A DNA stretch of 64,000 nt from contig NZ_JAKWJU010000002.1 of NCBI RefSeq assembly GCF_022524345.1, positions 4,068,501-4,132,500 of the forward strand, written 5' to 3'. The notes beneath the pieces were generated by a model. The model made no database searches. It was not told the DNA's origin and saw nothing but the letters and a program-made list of their open reading frames with translations. Position 1 is the first letter of the stretch, and each line of letters begins with the position of its first letter. The stretch comes from Streptomyces marispadix (lineage in GTDB: Bacteria; Actinomycetota; Actinomycetes; Streptomycetales; Streptomycetaceae). The position numbers and the translations under genes are program-made. Positions 1 through 6,293 of the stretch are shown in pieces.

Positions 1-951
1 CGTTTGGGAATCGACCTGCGCCTCTTCGCCCTCCGCAAGGTCCTTCAAAGGCCCGTTGTAGGCCGCGCGCACGGCCCGCTTCTGGAGCCTGGTGTGGGCG
101 ATCCGATCGGCCGTCGACCCCAGCTCCGGAGTGCCGTGGATCTCGACCCACGCGCGGCGGTACGTCTTCTCCGACGGGACCATCTCGCCCAGAGCCGCAG
201 CGAGATCGAGCGCCCGCTCCCACACCTCCGAGTCCCGCTCCGCGCGGGCCGCGTTGACCTTCTTCACGCGCTTCTTCTCCGCGCGGTCCTCGCGGCGCTG
301 GCGGCGCCGTTCGGCGAGTGTCGGCTTACCGTCGCGCTTGGCGATCCGGCCGTTCTCGTGCAGGTCCCAGATCATCGGCCCGATGAGCGAGCACAGCGCC
401 CCACCGACGCCGGTGGCGACGCCGTAGACCTCGGAACCGTGGGCGTAGTTGATCCCGGCCGCGATCAGCGCCTGAAGCAGCGCGCCGAGGCGGTAGTGCC
501 ACGACGGGCGGCCGTCGTCGATCGCGGCCTCCGCGCCCTTCAACAGAGCCCAGGCGACGCCCTCCAGTACGAACGGAGCGGCGACAAGGAACCAGGCGTG
601 CGGGTCCCAGAACGCCATGATCTGAAGCGGCAGGGAGACGATGACGCAGAGGACCGCGATCGTCTTCGCGGCCCGCTTCCACTCCTGCGCCGACTTCTCC
701 GCCTTGGCCTTGGCCTTCGCCTCTTCCCGGCGCTTCTCCTCGGCCTGGCGGTCCTCCTCCCTCTCCTTCTTCAGCTCCCGACGCTGCTCGCGCTCGAACT
801 TCGCAGCCTCACGCTCCCGCTGAAGCCGGTTGCGCTCACGCTCGTTCTCGTTCTGGATCTGCTGGGACTCGGTCTCGGCCTCGATCTGCGAGGCACGAGC
901 GAAGCCCTCGGCGTACGTCTCGTTGGCCGGGGCGAGTTCGGTGACACTCAC
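1..951 (-). CDS. Spread-type (Spd/DUF2637-like) membrane protein of the mobile element, C-terminus outside window
   Basis: The reading frame starts with GTG at 951 and stays open for 317 codons to the window edge. It overlaps the stop of the upstream gene (GTGA). Residues 1-95 are a highly charged E/K/R/Q-rich segment likely to form a coiled coil. Residues about 97-195 contain three or four hydrophobic segments (around 97-115, 119-137, 154-170 and 173-192). A second basic, charged region follows. This layout matches Spd/DUF2637-type proteins that help plasmids and AICEs spread between mycelial compartments. The family name is an inference from architecture and context, not from a search. It is the last visible gene of a leftward coupled set, and transfer genes would be expected further left. 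Confidence 0.6.
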   Translation of the reverse strand, partial: MSVTELAPANETYAEGFARASQIEAETESQQIQNENERERNRLQREREAAKFEREQRRELKKEREEDRQAEEKRREEAKAKAKAEKSAQEWKRAAKTIAVLCVIVSLPLQIMAFWDPHAWFLVAAPFVLEGVAWALLKGAEAAIDDGRPSWHYRLGALLQALIAAGINYAHGSEVYGVATGVGGALCSLIGPMIWDLHENGRIAKRDGKPTLAERRRQRREDRAEKKRVKKVNAARAERDSEVWERALDLAAALGEMVPSEKTYRRAWVEIHGTPELGSTADRIAHTRLQKRAVRAAYNGPLKDLAEGEEAQVDSQT

Positions 952-1106
952 GACCGCACCCCCTCTTCGGAGCAGGTGCAGGCTTCGGGGTGCTCGACCG
1001 CGAGCCGGTCGAATGCGGCCTCAACGGGGTCGGGTTCGGCGTCGAGCACGCACTCGACGTGCGGTCGGTCCGCCCGCGGCTCACAGGACTTCAGGACGGT
1101 GCTCAT
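948..1106 (-). CDS. Small hypothetical protein (52 aa) of the mobile element
   Basis: A short frame begins MSTVLKSCEP and ends EACTCSEEGVRS. Its ATG shares one base with the stop of the preceding gene (TGATG at 1108-1104), and its own stop overlaps the GTG of the spread-type gene (GTGA at 951-948). This chain of overlaps is the main reason to call it, because translational coupling is common in AICE transfer operons. The protein is acidic, with cysteines at both ends, and no family is recognised. Confidence 0.55.
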   Translation of the reverse strand: MSTVLKSCEPRADRPHVECVLDAEPDPVEAAFDRLAVEHPEACTCSEEGVRS

Positions 1107-1306
1107 CACGCCCCCTTTCCGGGCTGCGCGGTGTGCGCTGCCGCAGTCGCGGACGCCTGCCGGTACGCCTCCTGGTAGTGCGGAAGGCTCCCGGTCGACG
1201 GGTGATTCGGGGTCGATGCGATCTCCCCGGCCCGGCGGGCGAGTCCGTCTGCGCGGTGCTGCTCCTCAGCGGCGAATGCCTCGCTGGGCTGCTGACGGCG
1301 GCTCAT
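1106..1306 (-). CDS. Small hypothetical protein (66 aa) of the mobile element
   Basis: The protein begins MSRRQQPSEAFAAEEQHRAD and is rich in Ala, Gln and Glu with no hydrophobic segment. Its ATG at 1306-1304 overlaps the TGA of the sigma-like gene (ATGA), and its stop shares a base with the next start. It is therefore the second member of a four-gene coupled series. No domain is recognised. A longer upstream in-frame extension exists but would overlap the sigma-like gene heavily, so the coupled ATG is preferred. Confidence 0.55.
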   Translation of the reverse strand: MSRRQQPSEAFAAEEQHRADGLARRAGEIASTPNHPSTGSLPHYQEAYRQASATAAAHTAQPGKGA

Positions 1307-1722
1307 GCGGCCACCCCCAGCGCACTCGTGCGAACGAGGACCTCGACCACGGCGCGGGTGGTCGCCCTCGCCATCGCGACGTCCTCGGCCGCCGGCGCCT
1401 TCGCCAGCAACCGGGCGTGCGGGCCGCCGAAGTCGACGGCGACCTCCCGCGACCGCTCCCGGCGCACGTGGTGGGTGATCACCCGGCGGGCCACCGACGC
1501 CAGCCAGCCGAACGTCTCGGTCTCGTCGGCCCGCAGCAGGTGCAGGGACCGCCAAACCTCGATCCAGGTGTCCTGGGCCAGGTCGTCGGTCAGGTGGAAA
1601 CGAACGCCCAGCCGAGCCGCGATGTAGGCGCGGAGACGGCGGGCGTACAGCGTGTGCAGCGACTCGAAACGAGCCTCGTTCTCGCCCCCTCCCAGGGGCT
1701 GACCTGCGCTAGCGTCAGGCAT
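1303..1722 (-). CDS. Truncated ECF-type sigma factor, region 2 only (139 aa)
   Basis: Residues about 19-90 look like sigma-70 region 2. The segment DDLAQDTWIEVW at 46-57 fits region 2.2, the core polymerase contact, and FGWLASVARRVITHHVRR at 71-88 fits regions 2.3-2.4, the -10 recognition and melting part. ECF factors then have a linker and region 4 with a helix-turn-helix that reads the -35 box, but here the protein ends soon after with an Ala-rich tail and no such helix. It could still bind core polymerase. The start has a good ribosome site (AGAGGAG, 9 nt before ATG) and the end overlaps the next gene (ATGA), so this does not look like a fresh deletion. The class is clear; the role is not known. 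Confidence 0.75.
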   Translation of the reverse strand: MPDASAGQPLGGGENEARFESLHTLYARRLRAYIAARLGVRFHLTDDLAQDTWIEVWRSLHLLRADETETFGWLASVARRVITHHVRRERSREVAVDFGGPHARLLAKAPAAEDVAMARATTRAVVEVLVRTSALGVAA

Positions 1723-1760
1723 CGGGTCGTGCTCCTCTCAACGGTGGGACGGCCCACACA

Positions 1761-1792
1761 GCGCCCCCCGGAGCGGCTACTCCGGGGGGCGC
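1761..1792 (-). terminator. Strong hairpin upstream of the sigma-like gene
   Basis: A perfect 13-bp stem (1761-1773 with 1780-1792) closes a 6-nt loop. It lies 38 nt before the start of the sigma-like gene and has no T tract on either side. It may be a terminator for the genes to its right or a processing/attenuation structure. A second hairpin of the same size and core lies at 2453-2484. Confidence 0.5.
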
Positions 1793-2021
1793 CCGCCCTG
1801 TTCGACGGTGGGTGGTGAATCAGGTGATGTGAGGGTGCGGACGCGGCGGGCGAACCGGCAGCGGTGGTTTTGTCTTCTCGTGCTCACCGCTGCGCATCAG
1901 GTGCCGCTCTCGCGGTCGCGGGTCACTTCCCGCTTCACTGCCTAGCGGCGCTTCCCCGCAATGGCCCGCCCGCTGCAAGCCCGTCGGATTGCTCCCGGTC
2001 ATTCCCGCGGGTCACGAGGCA

Positions 2022-2114
2022 TCAGCGCCCCGCCTTCGCACGGGCGTTGTCCTCGCTGCGCTTGGTGGCCTCGCCCGCCTTGCGGGCCAGCTCCCGTCGC
2101 TCCTGGTCCGTCAT
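2022..2114 (-). CDS. Small hypothetical protein (30 aa) of the mobile element
   Basis: A 30-codon frame begins MTDQERRELARKAGEATKRS and is strongly charged and probably helical. It is supported by a clear ribosome site (GGGAGG about 6 nt before ATG) and by the ATGA overlap with the stop of the preceding gene. No family is recognised. Small basic helical proteins of this kind are common in actinobacterial integrative elements. Confidence 0.5.
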   Translation of the reverse strand: MTDQERRELARKAGEATKRSEDNARAKAGR

Positions 2115-2422
2115 CGCGCACCTCCCGCTAGGGCGGGGGCGTGCCGGTAGTGGAGTTCGATACGGCGGGCAATGTGCGCTGGGCTGACCTTCTGGTGCGG
2201 GTTGCCCAGCACATTCAGCGCCGAGCGAAGCGTGCCATTCGCCGCGGCGAGGTCCATGTTGTGCTGCCGGCGGGCGTGCAGCGCCAGCAACCGCACCATG
2301 TCGATCGGCTCGTACGCCGCACTCGACGGTAGAGACCGCAGCGCGGCCAGCACCGTGGCAAGCAGTCGGTCCACGCTCGAAGCCTGTCGTGGTCTTCCTG
2401 TCATGCTGGTGGTCACAGGCAT
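2111..2422 (-). CDS. Hypothetical protein (103 aa) of the mobile element
   Basis: The protein begins MPVTTSMTGRPRQ, is largely alpha-helical by eye, and contains the segment HARRQHNMDLAAANGTLRSA. The ATG at 2422 follows a purine-rich ribosome site (AAGGAAAG). A GTG four codons earlier would bury that site. The gene is coupled to the 30-aa gene downstream (ATGA). A hairpin lies 30 nt before the start. No domain is recognised; a small DNA-binding or replication-accessory role would suit the context but is not shown. Confidence 0.55.
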   Translation of the reverse strand: MPVTTSMTGRPRQASSVDRLLATVLAALRSLPSSAAYEPIDMVRLLALHARRQHNMDLAAANGTLRSALNVLGNPHQKVSPAHIARRIELHYRHAPALAGGAR

Positions 2423-2452
2423 CTTTCCTTTCACAGAGGGGCCTGTTCACGA

Positions 2453-2484
2453 CGCCGCCCCGGAGCTGCAACTCCGGGGCGGCG
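2453..2484 (-). terminator. Strong hairpin upstream of the 103-aa gene
   Basis: A perfect 13-bp stem (2453-2465 with 2472-2484) closes a 6-nt loop. The inner eight base pairs (CCCCGGAG / CTCCGGGG) are identical to those of the hairpin at 1761-1792, although loops and outer stems differ. It sits 30 nt before a start codon on the minus strand and lacks a T tract. Confidence 0.5.
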
Positions 2485-2811
2485 CACTGATTTCGAACTC
2501 ATCAAGCGGACAGGGAGCCAGGCGCAGCCAACTTCGTGCGTCGGACGCCCTGTCCGCATGACGAGTGGCAGAGTTCGGGGCATCGGCCCGGCTGCCTCTC
2601 GCAGGTGCGGCATTCCGACAGGCCCTCTCCAGGTGCCCGTGTGCCGCCCTTGTCGCGTACGTACGGCCGGCGCTTCGGTCATCGCGCCCATCTGCCCAAG
2701 TCGCCTCGGGTATGGGGATGCTTCGTTCGTTCAGCCTGGCCGTTCCGGTATCACCCAGAAGCGGCCACCAGCCGCACGTTCCGGGGATGTTCTGGCCTCC
2801 CCAGCCGCCAT

Positions 2812-2904
2812 TCAGACCCGCACAACGAGCCGGTGTACATCAACGAACAGGCGCTTCCTTCGAGCCCACATGGAGCCCTCCGGGCGGCCTACTGAGGCGC
2901 CCAT
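2812..2904 (-). CDS. Possible short leader ORF (30 aa) under the repressor-controlled promoter
   Basis: An ATG at 2904 stands 5 nt after AGGGAGG, which itself overlaps an operator. It opens 30 codons beginning MGASVGRPEGSMWARRKRLF, rich in Arg and Val. A further in-frame ATG follows the stop directly (2811) and opens another 26 codons. The position right behind the promoter favours translation, but there is no similarity to support a function, and this could be a leader peptide only. Confidence 0.35.
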   Translation of the reverse strand: MGASVGRPEGSMWARRKRLFVDVHRLVVRV

Positions 2905-2911
2905 GGCAACC

Positions 2912-2949
2912 TCCCTAGGGATATTGCATTACCTCCCTAGGGATGTCAA
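2912..2949 (-). promoter_or_regulatory. Leftward promoter with two TCCCTAGGGA operators
   Basis: On the minus strand TTGACA (2949-2944), a 17-bp spacer and CAATAT (2926-2921) form a convincing SigA-like promoter. The palindrome TCCCTAGGGA occurs at 2934-2943, inside the spacer, and again at 2912-2921, touching the -10 box and the following ribosome site. The copies are 22 bp apart, about two helical turns. Related sites lie in front of the adjacent GntR gene, so this is probably the main repressed promoter of the leftward genes. Confidence 0.75.
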
Positions 2950-2983
2950 CCCCTTCCTTCCGGCTAGGCCCTGAGCAGCAAAA

Positions 2984-3012
2984 GGGAGCCCACCGCGTGG
3001 CGGTGGGCTCCC
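2984..3012 (-). terminator. Rho-independent terminator of the GntR gene
   Basis: A perfect 13-bp stem (2984-2996 with 3000-3012) has a 3-nt loop and is followed on the minus strand by TTTT. It stands just after the stop of the GntR gene and separates that gene from the leftward promoter. Confidence 0.85.
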
Positions 3013-3030
3013 CAGTTGGTTGCAGTCGGG

Positions 3031-3768
3031 CTAGCTCTCCAGGTTGTACTCCATGACGTAGACGCCGCCGTCGAGGAGCATCTGAGCTACCTCGACAGCC
3101 CGACCCTCCTCTGTGAAGGCCGTACGACAGATCTCAACAACTGGCGTGGCCTCGGACAGCTGCAGCAACTCCTTCTCTTGCTGGGTCGGCATGCGAGCTC
3201 GCACCTCCTCCGTGAAGCGCACAGGGGCGAATCCGAGGTCCGCGAGACGGGCCGGCGTACCTCCGGGGCCGGTGTCGTGCTGCGCGATGGCCGAGCCTCG
3301 AACCAGCTCAGCGGGCAAGTAGGAGGTCGCCGCCTGAACGGGCTCCCCCTCCACCAGGAACCTGCGGCTCCGGACGATTACGGGCTCTGATGCTTCGATC
3401 TCCAGCAACCTCGCGATCTGGCGCGGCGATTCGGCCTCGTACACCTTGAGATCGGCCACGGTGAATTCGCGGTCACCAAGATCCGCGCTCCAGATGGAGC
3501 GACCTGAGCCCCACCCTTCCTTCGCCAAGCGACGGTTCCCGACCCGGCGGATCGGACGGAACTCTCGTACATACGTGCCGCTGCCTCGTCTGCGAACAGC
3601 CAGTCCCTCTGTCACGAGCAGGGTGAGCGCTCGCCGTGCGGTCTCCTTCGCGACTCCGTATGTCTTCACAAGAGCGGGTTCACCAGGCAGTCGAGCCCCC
3701 GGGGTGAGGTCGCCCGAGTCGATGCGCGCACGCAGATCGTCTGCGATCTGCCTCGCGGTCTCTGCCAT
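3031..3768 (-). CDS. GntR-family (HutC/UTRA) transcriptional regulator, KorSA-like
   Basis: This 245-aa protein has an N-terminal winged helix-turn-helix (about 5-68, with LPGEPALVKTYGVAKETARR as the recognition part and RRGSGTYV as the wing) and a C-terminal UTRA effector domain (about 90-240). Proteins of this type act as kor repressors in Streptomyces plasmids and AICEs, for example KorSA of pSAM2, where they silence replication and transfer genes. The ATG has a ribosome site (GAGGA, 6 nt). A TCCCTAGGGT operator lies just upstream, which suggests autoregulation, and matching sites flank the neighbouring promoters. The family call is firm. The kor role is inferred from position and operators, and the ligand is unknown. 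Confidence 0.88.
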   Translation of the reverse strand: MAETARQIADDLRARIDSGDLTPGARLPGEPALVKTYGVAKETARRALTLLVTEGLAVRRRGSGTYVREFRPIRRVGNRRLAKEGWGSGRSIWSADLGDREFTVADLKVYEAESPRQIARLLEIEASEPVIVRSRRFLVEGEPVQAATSYLPAELVRGSAIAQHDTGPGGTPARLADLGFAPVRFTEEVRARMPTQQEKELLQLSEATPVVEICRTAFTEEGRAVEVAQMLLDGGVYVMEYNLES

Positions 3769-3782
3769 TGAAGATCCTCACT

Positions 3783-3792
3783 TCCCTAGGGT
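3783..3792. promoter_or_regulatory. Operator TCCCTAGGGT in front of the GntR gene
   Basis: This differs by one base from the palindrome TCCCTAGGGA found twice at the leftward promoter. It lies 15-24 bp upstream of the GntR start, just behind the ribosome site, which is the expected place for autorepression. Confidence 0.65.
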
Positions 3793-3900
3793 GGCTCTCC
3801 TCAACACTGCCACAGGTGCTGGTGTTCGTCGCGATGGGGCGCCGCGATCTCGCTGTGACTCCTGACATTAACCGCGAACATCAAGGTCAGTTAACAAATC

Positions 3901-3939
3901 CTCCTAGGGTTGACACACAGGTGTATTTATCGAGAAAAT
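3901..3939 (+). promoter_or_regulatory. Promoter of the nucleotidase gene with a partial CCTAGGG operator
   Basis: TTGACA (3910-3915), an 18-bp spacer and GAAAAT (3934-3939) form a plausible promoter pointing at the nucleotidase gene. CTCCTAGGGT directly abuts the -35 box and matches 7 of 10 operator positions. The region is unusually AT-rich for this genome. Confidence 0.5.
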
Positions 3940-4013
3940 TCGTGATCTTGCACAACCAAGCGCCTGTCGAGATGGTCTTCAAGTCACAGTCGTTCCGTGA
4001 ATTGGAGGCGAAC

Positions 4014-4661
4014 ATGGTTGCGGATCAGCGCTTCATACTTGGTGTTGACCTTGATGGAGTTGTTGCCGACTTCTACGGCTACATGCGAGAGGTGACGGCA
4101 GAGTGGAAGGGCGTACCCATTGAGGAACTCACAGAGGAGGTTTCTTTTGGGCTTCCCGAATGGGGGTTAGTGAAGGACGAGTATGGCCGCTTGCATCGGT
4201 TCGCGGTGACTCAGCGCAAACTGTTTGGAGCGATGCGGCCGATTGAGGGTGCTCCGCAGGCACTTCGGCGCTTGAGCGCTGAGGGGGTTCGCATCCGTAT
4301 CATCACGCATCGGCTCTTCATCAGCTACTTTCACCAGACCGCGGTATCGCAGACGGTGGAATGGCTAGAGGATCATGCAGTGCAGTATTGGGACCTCTGC
4401 TTCATGGAGGACAAGACTGCCGTCGAAGCGCAGCTCTACATCGAAGACTCCGAGAAGAATGTGGAACGGATTCGCTCGAAGGGTGACCAGGTCATCATCT
4501 TCACAAATTCGACTAACAGGAATTTGCCAGATCATCCTGGGGGTCGAGCAGATGACTGGAGCGAAGCGGAAAGGATGATTCGAGACCGCTATTACGAGTG
4601 GCGGAGAGATAAGGGCCTCGCCCTCCCCGCAGGGCCGGGACTTGCCGCTCTTGAGAAGTGA
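4014..4661 (+). CDS. HAD-superfamily 5'(3')-deoxyribonucleotidase-like protein
   Basis: This 215-aa protein has the HAD phosphatase motifs in order: DLDGV with D12 and D14, a threonine in IITHR (T98), a lysine in MEDKTAV (K134) and an acidic motif in YIEDSEKN (D145). The overall form fits NT5C-type deoxyribonucleotidases, which remove the 5' phosphate from (deoxy)nucleoside monophosphates. The chosen ATG has GGAGG 5 nt upstream; a longer frame back to 3768 would run through the promoter and is not credible. Codon use is clearly less GC-rich than in the chromosome, a sign of transfer. It lies between the GntR gene and the right attachment site, where pSAM2 is thought to carry the Nudix immunity gene pif, so an element-specific nucleotide function is possible but unproven. 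Confidence 0.8.
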   Translation: MVADQRFILGVDLDGVVADFYGYMREVTAEWKGVPIEELTEEVSFGLPEWGLVKDEYGRLHRFAVTQRKLFGAMRPIEGAPQALRRLSAEGVRIRIITHRLFISYFHQTAVSQTVEWLEDHAVQYWDLCFMEDKTAVEAQLYIEDSEKNVERIRSKGDQVIIFTNSTNRNLPDHPGGRADDWSEAERMIRDRYYEWRRDKGLALPAGPGLAALEK

Positions 4662-4718
4662 TTGGTGGTTCCGAGTCTCCGCAGGCGCAGATGGAGAGAG
4701 GGCGGTTCTCTACGAGCG

Positions 4719-4734
4719 GGCCCGCTGTAAATCT
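4719..4734 (+). repeat. 16-bp copy of the attachment-core sequence
   Basis: GGCCCGCTGTAAATCT here is identical to 5668-5683 at the right attachment site, in the same orientation. The copy covers the tRNA-Tyr anticodon loop (CTGTAAA) and six element bases on its left, and diverges on both sides. The pair brackets the HNH gene. Confidence 0.7.
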
Positions 4735-4802
4735 CCCGGTGCGGCACGGCCCTGGCGGTGCGATCGTCGCCCGGGCCGTCTGCCGATCGCTTCCTCTCGT
4801 TG

Positions 4803-5474
4803 CTACGCCCACCGGGCATGCAGGTGAGCTGCCTCTGCCCGGAGCAGTTCCGTCCATTCTTCTCTGTCGGTGCCGTGTGTCTTGTTGGCATGGCAGTTTG
4901 GGCACAGGGCGATCATGGCGCTCGGATAATCGCGCCCCCCCGACGCGTGCTCATCGATGTGATCGACCTGCAGAAGGGGTTCGCCCGCCGTAGTCCTGTA
5001 GGGAAGATCTGGGTTCAGGCACTTCGGGTTCTCGCACAGTCCGCGGCTCCGCGTAAGAACTGCTCTGCGAGCTTCAGAGTCTCGCCACCTTCGAACCTCG
5101 GTAACAATGCGACGCTCCTGATGCTTGCCGGCTCGCTCTCTGGCCAGGACGCGCCGTGACAGGGCGCGATATCTCTCGCGATCGGACTTGAGGACCCGCA
5201 TTCGACGGGGAGCGTAAGGCTCGGGGCTCAGGTTCAAGCCGCCCGTCGGGAGCGCTGCGTCACTGATGTGCTCGACTTGCGGATTCTCAGGGCGCGACGT
5301 GCGAGGCGCATACCGGTGTAGCTCATCGATCATCACCAGGCCCATCGCATGGGTCTTGCCCAACCCAATGGGCAAGGTGATGGTCCTGGTCGCTTGTCGG
5401 AGGGGTCCAATGTAGTTGGCCCAGGTTTTATGCCGCCCCCGAGCGGCGACCGCTTCGCGCAACTCCCGTTGCAT
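4803..5474 (-). CDS. HNH endonuclease
   Basis: This 223-aa protein has a charged, helical N-terminal region of unknown role and a C-terminal HNH nuclease (about 140-210). Visible elements are a zinc-ribbon pair C147/C152 and C191/C194, the catalytic VDHI with H172, an acidic H-GG-DYPS segment, and LCPNCHANKTHG carrying N197 and H200. Such proteins cut or nick DNA with a divalent metal ion. The start at 5474 is preferred because AAAGGAC stands 5 nt upstream; the frame continues open to 5654 but that extension has no ribosome site and ends at the attachment region. It is the last gene before the right attachment site and points inward. Possible roles are DNA processing, defence or homing. Confidence 0.82.
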   Translation of the reverse strand: MQRELREAVAARGRHKTWANYIGPLRQATRTITLPIGLGKTHAMGLVMIDELHRYAPRTSRPENPQVEHISDAALPTGGLNLSPEPYAPRRMRVLKSDRERYRALSRRVLARERAGKHQERRIVTEVRRWRDSEARRAVLTRSRGLCENPKCLNPDLPYRTTAGEPLLQVDHIDEHASGGRDYPSAMIALCPNCHANKTHGTDREEWTELLRAEAAHLHARWA

Positions 5475-5667
5475 GGACGTCCTTTCAGCCGTGACGAACG
5501 AGCTTCGCACCTTCTCATGCGCCACTGACAGCGATGGCGTGCCGTCGCTCCGCAGACCTGCCCCAGAGTGAGGTTGTGCGGATGACCCCGATGGTGAGTG
5601 ATTCCCCCAGTCAGCCCCCCCGGGGGTGGACACGTAGGCGAAAAGGCAGGTCAATACCCTGAGAGGT

Positions 5668-5723
5668 GGCCCGCTGTAAATCTGCTTACTCAGCCTTCCT
5701 AGGTTCGAATCCTAGCGCCGCCA
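5668..5723 (+). other. Right attachment site: 3' half of a tRNA-Tyr(GTA) gene
   Basis: From the anticodon loop (CTGTAAA with anticodon GTA) to 5723 the sequence is a proper tRNA 3' half: T stem CTAGG/CCTAG with loop TTCGAAT, acceptor strand CGCCGCC and discriminator A, no CCA encoded. The bases to the left do not complete the gene: GCCCG cannot pair with TCTGC in the anticodon stem, and no D arm or 5' acceptor strand exists. This is the remnant left when an element integrates into tRNA-Tyr. SLP1 uses tRNA-Tyr in the same way. The rebuilt full gene should lie to the left of the window. Confidence 0.85.
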
Positions 5724-5732
5724 CAGACAGCA

Positions 5733-5772
5733 AGAGGCCCGTCACCAGCAGGAATGCCGGTGGCGGGCCTCT
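5733..5772 (+). terminator. Terminator behind the former tRNA-Tyr gene
   Basis: A 14-bp stem with one G-U pair (5733-5746 with 5759-5772) closes a 12-nt loop. It lies 10 nt after the tRNA 3' end and is probably the original terminator of the host tRNA-Tyr gene, now separated from its promoter by the element. Confidence 0.7.
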
Positions 5773-6293
5773 CGCTGTGCTGGGCTTCGCGTGGTGGTGC
5801 TTGGTGGGGCGTATGTCTCGCTTTGTCTCACCCTGGTTCGCGTGCTGACCAGTGCGTGCGGGGCAGGTGGGGAGCACACGCTTACGGGGCCCTGCCTCGC
5901 AGCTCTCCTGGCCAGGCTGATCTACCACCCACGCAAGTCGTCTGGGGCGACCTCAACGTCCACGAAGCCGCCGGGCTCCGGGAGTTCGTTCGTCCCACCG
6001 GGACCGGATCGGCCGTCGATCCCTCACCGCAGACGGCACCACGACTTCAACCTCGGTAAACCACCTGTTCAGGTAGTGGCGGACGAGGCAGGAGTGGGCA
6101 TTACCCAGACTGGGATGGACGCCCCCTGTCAGGCGATCTGAGCGTTGGAGTCTCCGACGCTGCGATGGAGGTTCAGCGCCCTTGTGACGCAGTCGCAGGG
6201 TTCGAGAGCAATCGATGACCCCCTATGCGTCCCAGATGCGCTTGCCGCAGAAGCATGCGGATTGCGGAAGTTCGGAGTGAGGTGGGCGTGCCG
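5773..6293. other. Gene-free stretch between attachment site and MgtC-like gene
   Basis: No frame here has a ribosome site together with coding-like codon use. The stretch ends with the leader of the MgtC-like gene. I see no repeat or RNA gene in it. Confidence 0.5.

Noticed and set aside
4..1818. Very long rightward open frame (604 codons) at the left edge
   Set aside because: It is opposite to the coupled minus-strand genes, has Arg/Leu/Pro-rich composition typical of antisense frames in GC-rich DNA, and no ribosome site.
1820..2002. Minus-strand ORF of 60 codons behind the 30-aa gene
   Set aside because: Weak ribosome site, Pro/Arg-rich composition and no overlap with neighbours. Not enough to call a gene.
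2431..2691. Minus-strand ORF of 86 codons before the 103-aa gene
   Set aside because: It runs through the hairpin at 2453-2484, has no clear ribosome site, and its sequence is Arg/Pro-rich without recognisable features. It could be real but is unsupported.
5640..5723. Complete tRNA-Tyr gene
   Set aside because: Only the 3' half is present. The anticodon stem does not pair and no 5' acceptor strand or D arm can be found upstream.
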